Shown here piece after piece: positions 14,471 through 19,003 of a DNA stretch of 19,003 nucleotides (position 1 is the first letter of the stretch; the number at the start of each line of letters is the position of its first letter). Below the pieces are notes generated by a model. That model searched no databases. It saw only the letters and a list, made by a program, of their open reading frames with translations, and had not been told where the DNA came from. The DNA lies in the NCBI GenBank assembly GCA_028277515.1, contig JANQGC010000203.1, forward strand, positions 1-19,003. Reading direction: 5' to 3'. This DNA is from Anaerolineae bacterium. Its GTDB lineage: Bacteria; Chloroflexota; Anaerolineae; Promineifilales; Promineifilaceae. The translations under genes were made by a program, and so were the position numbers.

Positions 14471-14504
14471 GTCTCCTGTCAAGAAGCCTTCTTTGGCAGG
14501 AGAC
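14471..14504. terminator. Strong hairpin between convergent genes
   Basis: GTCTCCTG (14471-14478) pairs perfectly with CAGGAGAC (14497-14504), and pairing continues inward with G-U and A-U pairs. The Tat-protein stop is nine bases to the left, and the 3' end of the convergent pqqD-like gene lies inside the stem. It probably ends transcription or stabilises both messages. There is no strong T-run on either side. Confidence 0.6.
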
Positions 14505-14772
14505 GCAGTACCCCCAACGCCACTAACTGCTGCACGATGCGTGGGATATCCTGGCGAATTTCCGCGGCCGCATTTGGATAGGCTGCGGCGATAAGATCAC
14601 CCAATTCACTCAGCGAATGATTCCCGTCGCATAACTGCCATAGTAAAGCGGCCGATTGGTTGACTTCCACAATTCGACCACTATCTTCGTCAAAGATCAT
14701 AAGCTGGCCGTCCAACTCTTCCAGAATAAAACTACCTACCTGCAATGGTACATCATTTTCTTGCATCGTCAT
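14479..14772 (-). CDS. PqqD-like protein (RRE-type peptide-recognition domain)
   Basis: A 97-residue single-domain protein of the PqqD family. The pattern is ILEELDGQLMIFDEDSGRIV, then VNQSAALLWQLCDGNHS, then LGDLIAAAYP and a C-terminal VQQLVALGVLRLLP helix. This winged-helix fold (RRE) binds leader peptides in RiPP biosynthesis, and stand-alone PqqD-like proteins also occur outside such clusters. No PqqA-like precursor, radical-SAM enzyme or peptidase is visible in this window, so it is an orphan here. A good promoter lies upstream, and AAGG sits about seven bases before ATG 14772; a second in-frame ATG follows at 14766. The gene runs towards the Tat-protein gene. A link to that protein is possible but only positional. 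Confidence 0.8.
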   Translation of the reverse strand: MTMQENDVPLQVGSFILEELDGQLMIFDEDSGRIVEVNQSAALLWQLCDGNHSLSELGDLIAAAYPNAAAEIRQDIPRIVQQLVALGVLRLLPKKAS

Positions 14773-14796
14773 TTTTGACCTTATTTAGCGGGTCAG

Positions 14797-14825
14797 ATAG
14801 TAGGCCTAAATCCTCCAACCGTCAA
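14797..14825 (-). promoter_or_regulatory. Promoter of the PqqD-like gene
   Basis: On the minus strand TTGACG (14825-14820) and TACTAT (14802-14797) are spaced 17 bases apart. Transcription would start near 14790, giving a leader of about 18 bases. Confidence 0.5.
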
Positions 14826-14857
14826 CCCCGGCGCTTGCTTATCCCCTTCGGATATAG

Positions 14858-14885
14858 TTGACAGCCCTTTAAAAAATATTATGAT
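14858..14885 (+). promoter_or_regulatory. Promoter of the 608-residue membrane protein, predicted leaderless
   Basis: A perfect TTGACA (14858-14863) and TATGAT (14880-14885) are separated by 16 bases. The expected transcription start, six to seven bases after the -10, falls on or beside the A of ATG 14892. There is no room for a Shine-Dalgarno, so translation would be leaderless. Confidence 0.65.
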
Positions 14886-14891
14886 TCGTCC

Positions 14892-16718
14892 ATGAATCAA
14901 GCATTTCACTCAGGGCGGAAAAGAAACTACCTCATCCTGGCTGCCTTATTTGGGACCATCACGACAGTATTCACTTATACAGCCTACGCCGGTGGCAATC
15001 ACATCGAGCTTATACCAATCCTCACCCGCGCTCTTGATCCGACCTATCTGAAAAATGATTTCTTCACCAATGCCACAGACGGCAATATCTCCCGACTGTT
15101 TTATACGAAATTAGTCACGACAGCGGCCCGCACTGAACAAAATCTACTCGCTATCTCTTTCATATTGACGCTGCTCAGCAACATTGCCATTTCTGTTGTT
15201 ACCTTTCTCTTCGCCCAGGATCTTTTCTTAGATTCTAACATGGCCGGAATATATGCGGCTGCTCTGGCGATGAGTGTGACCAGCTTCGCCCTGGGCTGGC
15301 GCGCAACGATTTTTTTCAATTCCCTGATTCCGGCTACGTTAGCGATTCCCCTGGTCCTGGGCGCAACATGGGCTACAGCTCGTGGCCGGCTGCTTCTGGC
15401 CATTCTTATTTGTGGCATCACTTCGTTGATCCATCCTCTTTTAGGTTTGGAGATCGGAGCGATACTGCTACTCGCGTCGGCCTTTTTTTACCTGCTGGAG
15501 CAACGCAAGATCGGCCGCGAATTATGGCAAAAAATAATCATTCCTGCGCTTGTATTCACTGCTTTTGCTCTGATTTCTTTAGTTCCCCAACTTCAACAGC
15601 CCTCCATTGACGCTGAGCGCTTCAATTACATATTAGCCGCTTTTAGAACGCCACACCACCGCTTACTAAGCACATTTAGCACTCAGGAATATATTTCTGC
15701 TATCGCTTTCTTATCCGCTACCATAATCCTTTACTTTGGCCAACGGTCGCTGCGGAACAAAAACTTCAACCTCTTCCTTGCAATAACGGGAATCATCGTC
15801 TTTCTACTGACCCTGGGGGGCTATCTTTTTGTAGAGGTTTTACCCTCCCGAATCTGGGTGACCGCGCAGACATATCGCCTGCTATATTTTATAAGGTGGA
15901 TAGGCCTAATTTTCGTAGGCGGTATTCTGGCTAATAATAAATTGGAAAGATCAACCCGATCGATGTTCATGGTTGGGACATTAAATTCAGTCACATTGGG
16001 TGGGGTCACCTGGGCTTATGTCATAAAAGAGTGGCTACAAAAGAGACAATATCGTCTCAGTATACTGCTCCATCCCTATCTTATCCTGCTCATAGCTGTG
16101 GCTATTTTAATTTATTTATCCACCTCCGTTTTATCCCTGCTTTTGCTGGGCGCTTATATTTTTCTGATCCAATTCGTTAACCATTTTCCCCAAAAGAACT
16201 ATCTCATCCCGCTGCTTGTGCTCTTAGCCACCATACTCATTGCCGCTGGGCTTTACCGCCAGCTACCTGATATGGGACACTCAACGGCCGTCAATAGCAT
16301 GGCGGAATTACACGACAATAAACATTCAGAACTCGGTCCGCAAGGAGATGAAGTCGCATTACTCGCCCGGCAAAACACACCGGAAGAGGCGGTTTTCCTG
16401 ACGCCCCCAACTTTCGGCCATTTCCGCATCCTGGCCCGACGGGCTATCGTCGTCGATTTCAAAGCCTTCCCATTTTCCGATGTGGCCATGCTCGATTGGT
16501 ACGAGAGAATGACTACAATATACGGACAACCGACCGATTTGGGTTTTGATATGATTGACGAACTAAATGGAAACTATGCAAACATCAATGATCGGACCAT
16601 CCTGGCCTTGCAAGAGAAATACCCTTTTTCATATGCCGTATTATTCAGTGAAACACCCACCGATTTTCAAGTTTTGTTTCAAAACGAAAAGTTTAAGATT
16701 ATCAATTTAGAGGATTAA
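14892..16718 (+). CDS. Large polytopic membrane protein, possibly GT-C-like
   Basis: A 608-residue protein with about a dozen or more hydrophobic helices from residue ~12 to ~465, then a soluble C-terminal domain of about 130 residues. The first periplasmic-type loop carries AGGNHIELIPILTRALDPTY (acidic and His residues, ~34-53) and KNDFF, an arrangement seen in uncharacterised membrane families of cyanobacteria and planctomycetes and broadly like polyprenyl-phosphate-sugar GT-C enzymes. The C-terminal domain includes TPEEAVFLTPPTFGHFRILA, RRAIVVDFKAFPF and DWYERM. I cannot name the family with confidence; a DUF6798-type protein is one possibility. Its promoter suggests a leaderless message. 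Being near the glycosyltransferase fusion makes a role in extracellular sugar transfer attractive but unproven. Confidence 0.7.
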   Translation: MNQAFHSGRKRNYLILAALFGTITTVFTYTAYAGGNHIELIPILTRALDPTYLKNDFFTNATDGNISRLFYTKLVTTAARTEQNLLAISFILTLLSNIAISVVTFLFAQDLFLDSNMAGIYAAALAMSVTSFALGWRATIFFNSLIPATLAIPLVLGATWATARGRLLLAILICGITSLIHPLLGLEIGAILLLASAFFYLLEQRKIGRELWQKIIIPALVFTAFALISLVPQLQQPSIDAERFNYILAAFRTPHHRLLSTFSTQEYISAIAFLSATIILYFGQRSLRNKNFNLFLAITGIIVFLLTLGGYLFVEVLPSRIWVTAQTYRLLYFIRWIGLIFVGGILANNKLERSTRSMFMVGTLNSVTLGGVTWAYVIKEWLQKRQYRLSILLHPYLILLIAVAILIYLSTSVLSLLLLGAYIFLIQFVNHFPQKNYLIPLLVLLATILIAAGLYRQLPDMGHSTAVNSMAELHDNKHSELGPQGDEVALLARQNTPEEAVFLTPPTFGHFRILARRAIVVDFKAFPFSDVAMLDWYERMTTIYGQPTDLGFDMIDELNGNYANINDRTILALQEKYPFSYAVLFSETPTDFQVLFQNEKFKIINLED

Positions 16719-16739
16719 AAAAGCTTTGATTTTCTTTTT
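16718..16739. terminator. A/T-rich hairpin between convergent genes
   Basis: AAAAAG (16718-16723) and CTTTTT (16734-16739) can pair around a ten-base loop. The T-rich right arm could end the plus-strand transcript. The stem is weak, so this is a guess. Confidence 0.3.
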
Positions 16740-16758
16740 GTACAAAATTGCTCTAATA

Positions 16759-17097
16759 CTAGCTTGATTGAATTGATTGAGTCAGCATTTCCGAAATTAG
16801 CTGGTTGAGACTTTTCCCAGTCGAAGCAGCTCTAACTGCAAGTTCTTCATGCAAATCTGCAGGCACTCTGAGGTTAAACCTTCCTGAATATTCTTTCCGA
16901 GGTTCTACACCATCTTCCTCACACATATCCAGAAATACCTTCAAGGATAACTCTCCTTCAATGCGCAATCTTTCGATATCTTGAGCATAAAAATCAGCGC
17001 CCCCATTCAGACCCAAAAACTCACCTCGAAACATCTCAATATCTGGATCATACTGAATAATTGCCCGATAACCATTTATCTCCATTATATTCATCAT
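16759..17097 (-). CDS. hicB: HicB-family antitoxin
   Basis: A 112-residue antitoxin. The N-terminal HicB domain (~5-65) shows YRAIIQYDPDIEMFRGEFLG and a FYAQDIERLRIEGELSLKVF stretch. The C-terminal ribbon-helix-helix (~70-108) shows SGRFNLRVPADLHEELAVRA followed by STGKSLNQLISEML, the DNA-binding part that represses the operon. I chose ATG 17095-17097 because it overlaps the hicA stop as ATGA, the usual tight coupling; the longer frame upstream adds a segment inside hicA. It neutralises HicA, an RNA-cleaving toxin. Confidence 0.88.
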   Translation of the reverse strand: MMNIMEINGYRAIIQYDPDIEMFRGEFLGLNGGADFYAQDIERLRIEGELSLKVFLDMCEEDGVEPRKEYSGRFNLRVPADLHEELAVRAASTGKSLNQLISEMLTQSIQSS

Positions 17098-17348
17098 GGC
17101 ATTATACCGTTTTCCACCAACCATTTTCGGATACTCACAACAGCTCCTTTATCTGTATTAGGGGAAGGGTGTGGTCTATGAAATACTCTTCTTTGCCCAA
17201 ATAAACGGACACCAATGCGTGATCCCTCACGTTCGCTCAATTCTGCACCAAGACTTACCAAAAGTGATTCGATATCATTCCACTTTATATTAGCGCTGGT
17301 TGGTCTTGAAAAAATCCGTTCAAGGGTTTTTCGCTGTTTACGATTCAC
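17094..17348 (-). CDS. hicA: HicA-family toxin
   Basis: An 84-residue HicA-type mRNA interferase with a double-stranded-RNA-binding-like fold. Characteristic text is NIKWNDIESLLVSLGAEL (20-37), EGSRIGVRLFGQ (41-52), FHRPHP (H57, H60) and a C-terminal SIRKWLVENGI. The Gly-Ser-His of classical HicA is Gly-Ser-Arg here, as is usual in this longer subfamily, where the FHRPHP histidines are conserved. The first codon is GTG (17346-17348), with no clear Shine-Dalgarno. The gene is followed by hicB with a four-base overlap. Confidence 0.87.
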   Translation of the reverse strand: MNRKQRKTLERIFSRPTSANIKWNDIESLLVSLGAELSEREGSRIGVRLFGQRRVFHRPHPSPNTDKGAVVSIRKWLVENGIMP

Positions 17349-17357
17349 AAAATTACG

Positions 17358-17392
17358 GTACTATGTATTAGTACTAATTCAACCACATTATA
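17358..17392 (-). promoter_or_regulatory. hicAB promoter -10 and operator-like palindrome
   Basis: A perfect TATAAT on the minus strand (17392-17387) and a 17-base palindrome, GTACTA-N5-TAGTAC (17358-17374), lie just upstream of the hicA GTG. No good -35 is seen. The palindrome between -10 and start is a good candidate for HicB binding. Confidence 0.55.
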
Positions 17393-17407
17393 CATTATCT
17401 AAGCACA

Positions 17408-17425
17408 AAAAACAGTAAAGTTTTT
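17408..17425. terminator. Possible terminator hairpin in the permease-hicA gap
   Basis: AAAAAC (17408-17413) pairs with GTTTTT (17420-17425) around a six-base loop. It lies downstream of the minus-strand permease gene, and a T-run follows on that strand. The stem is A/T-rich and weak. Confidence 0.3.
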
Positions 17426-17445
17426 GAAAAGGAACGGCTATCTTT

Positions 17446-19003
17446 CTAATTATCCATCAAAAATCGGCGCACCATTAACACTGAACAATCGGCGTAATCA
17501 GCAACCACATCAGGAATCGAGCCAAACAAAAAATTACGAATGCGCCAATCATGTGATGCGCCGATAATCACCAGGCCATACCCGCCATTATCCAGGAACG
17601 ATTGAATACAATCGGTCAGGTTATCGGCCGCCGGCACATGGTAATGCACATGCGCGAAATCACCGATAATCGGGGCCAGTGTCTCTTTTACCCGCTGCCT
17701 TTCTTGCTCTGCATCGCTAGAAGGCCGAACAATACGCAAAATATGAATCCGCGCCCCAGTCGCCTCCGCGACCCGCACGGCATATTCCAGCCCCAATTGC
17801 GCATGCGGACCACCACCCCAGGGCAGTAAAATCGCATCCAAATTTTCTAATCCGCGATCTTTGAAAACGGCCACATCAGCCTTGGCATTGGCCAGGATAC
17901 GCTGGATGGAACTGTTATAAATCTGGCTGACGCTAAAATCACCCTGCCAGCCTACCAACAGCGAATCAGCGCGGCGCATGTCAGTTTCGGTTATCAGACT
18001 GCCGAACACATCATGAGCGACATCAATATGCGGTTCAATCGTCGTTTTAGTAATAGGTCGGCGGCCATTCGTGACCAGTCCCTGGCCATTCGACCGCTCC
18101 GCAACTTGTGCTATCGTTCGTGAGAGGGCCGGTTTTTCAGCGAAACGCTGCCGGGCAACATGCAGCGGCGTCTGCACGGGAATACTGACCAGATGCACCC
18201 CATAAACCGCCCCACCTGATGACTGTCCGGTGGCCAAAAAACGGCCCATACGCAGCAGGTCATCCGCATGTTGCGGATTTGCCAGGGCGACAACCACCCG
18301 CCTCGGTGCATGGGGATCAATCGGGCGCACATGAGGTATAAGCGGCTCGGTCACTTCAGGATAATAACGCTCCGGAGCCTGAAACAACACACCCCATCCT
18401 GAAGCAGCGACCCGTTGGCGGAATAAATCCAGGCCATATTCAATATCAACTCGTTTGCGACTCCAGGCAAAGTAAAAGAGCAGACTGATGCCAATCAGTG
18501 CTAATATGATAGCCTGGGCAACCAGGCCAGAAAGGAGAATGATAGACAGGCAGCCCAATGCAGCAATGACCTGGAGATAGGGTGCCCCGGGAACGCGAAA
18601 GGTGGGTTTGTACCAATCGGGGTCGGCCACCCGCAACACCACCATGCCAATATTTAATGCCGCATAACTGTATAATTGCAGAACGCTGGCGATTTCAGCC
18701 AGTGTCTCTAAATTGTCAATGAATAAAAATAACAAGGCCAAAAAACCGGTCAATAATATGGCGCGGTATGGGGTCATACGCTTGGGATGGATCTCGTTCA
18801 ACCACTGGGGAATCATGTGATCGCGCGCCATAGCCAGGTTAATGCGTGAGGCAGCCATAATGCTAGCATTAGCTGATGAAGTTGTGGCCAGCAAGCCGGC
18901 GAAGATCATGATAGCGGCCCCAATAGGACCGAACATCAGACCGGCGGCCGTTGTCAAAGGCGTGTGCAGCTGTTCAATTTCTTCTTGAGAAAATATGCCC
19001 GCT
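17446..19003 (-). CDS. APC-family amino-acid permease with tandem C-terminal universal stress protein domains (N-terminal part beyond window)
   Basis: The reading frame is open to the right edge, so the protein starts outside the window; about 518 residues are visible. The visible N-terminal part begins inside the APC transporter (TPLTTAAGLMFGPIGAA, then LLATTSSANASIMAASRINL and MARDHMIPQWL, typical of the helix 7-8 region), followed by four or five more helices up to LFYFAWSRK. A soluble part of ~330 residues follows with two Usp-like domains: one from about RRVVVALANPQHADDLLRM, the second from LDAILLPWGGGPHAQL to the end (VIIGASHDWRIRNFLFGS). The final Usp phosphate loop has His instead of the second Gly of G-x2-G-x9-G-S, so ATP binding may be altered. 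Such fusions are known among cationic/neutral amino-acid permeases; the Usp part probably senses nucleotides or stress. Confidence 0.85.
   Translation of the reverse strand, partial: AGIFSQEEIEQLHTPLTTAAGLMFGPIGAAIMIFAGLLATTSSANASIMAASRINLAMARDHMIPQWLNEIHPKRMTPYRAILLTGFLALLFLFIDNLETLAEIASVLQLYSYAALNIGMVVLRVADPDWYKPTFRVPGAPYLQVIAALGCLSIILLSGLVAQAIILALIGISLLFYFAWSRKRVDIEYGLDLFRQRVAASGWGVLFQAPERYYPEVTEPLIPHVRPIDPHAPRRVVVALANPQHADDLLRMGRFLATGQSSGGAVYGVHLVSIPVQTPLHVARQRFAEKPALSRTIAQVAERSNGQGLVTNGRRPITKTTIEPHIDVAHDVFGSLITETDMRRADSLLVGWQGDFSVSQIYNSSIQRILANAKADVAVFKDRGLENLDAILLPWGGGPHAQLGLEYAVRVAEATGARIHILRIVRPSSDAEQERQRVKETLAPIIGDFAHVHYHVPAADNLTDCIQSFLDNGGYGLVIIGASHDWRIRNFLFGSIPDVVADYADCSVLMVRRFLMDN

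Noticed and set aside
14471..14504. Canonical intrinsic terminator with U-run
   Set aside because: The stem is strong, but neither side has a clear T-run, so it is listed only as a hairpin with probable terminator function.
1..19003. CRISPR array, tRNA, rRNA or insertion sequence
   Set aside because: No regularly spaced direct repeats, no tRNA-like cloverleaf or rRNA sequence was seen by eye, and no transposase or integrase reading frame is present.

Overview
The window looks like a chromosomal segment of a Chloroflexota bacterium, probably from the Anaerolineae/Caldilineae side. This rests on family content (DUF4058 protein, NnrS-like/haem-copper-like membrane cluster, HicAB and HigBA-type modules, APC permease with Usp tail), moderate GC, and many copies of the palindrome CGGCCG. 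Nothing in the sequence fixes the taxon. There is no rRNA, tRNA, CRISPR array or transposase.

Layout. 1-372: 3' end of a DUF4058 gene whose first 56 bases form a perfect fold-back hairpin, which suggests a contig edge. 580-2228: an ABC-F ATPase in two polypeptides that meet at an ATGA stop/start overlap inside the inter-domain linker. 2278-5940 (minus): five genes for membrane proteins of the haem-copper oxidase/NnrS type plus a cupin, with an FNR/CRP-type box (5976-5989) upstream of the first gene. 6120-7693 (minus): a type II toxin-antitoxin pair with a strong promoter and operator-like repeat, followed 10 bp later by a DMT (EamA) exporter. 7879-12815 (plus): an MFS exporter and, 2 bp downstream, a giant gene encoding four fused glycosyltransferase domains. 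13017-14462 (plus): a Tat-type secreted protein with a C-terminal anchor and unknown function. 14479-14772 (minus): a PqqD-like RRE protein. 14892-16718 (plus): a large polytopic membrane protein with a predicted leaderless promoter. 16759-17348 (minus): HicAB. 17446 to the right edge (minus): an APC permease fused to tandem Usp domains, cut by the window end.

How the genes may work together. The minus-strand cluster 5940-2278 is best read as a redox or nitric-oxide-related membrane unit under oxygen/NO-responsive control. The MFS plus four-domain glycosyltransferase pair looks like a synthesis-and-transport unit for a glycan or glycosylated product. The next three genes (Tat-secreted surface protein, PqqD-like protein, polytopic GT-C-like protein) could be related to it, but only proximity supports that. 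The most unusual item is the single polypeptide with GT1-, GT32 (Och1-like)-, GT2- and GT62 (Anp1/Mnn9-like)-type domains, each keeping its recognisable sugar-nucleotide or metal motif. All family assignments were made by reading the translations, without database searches.
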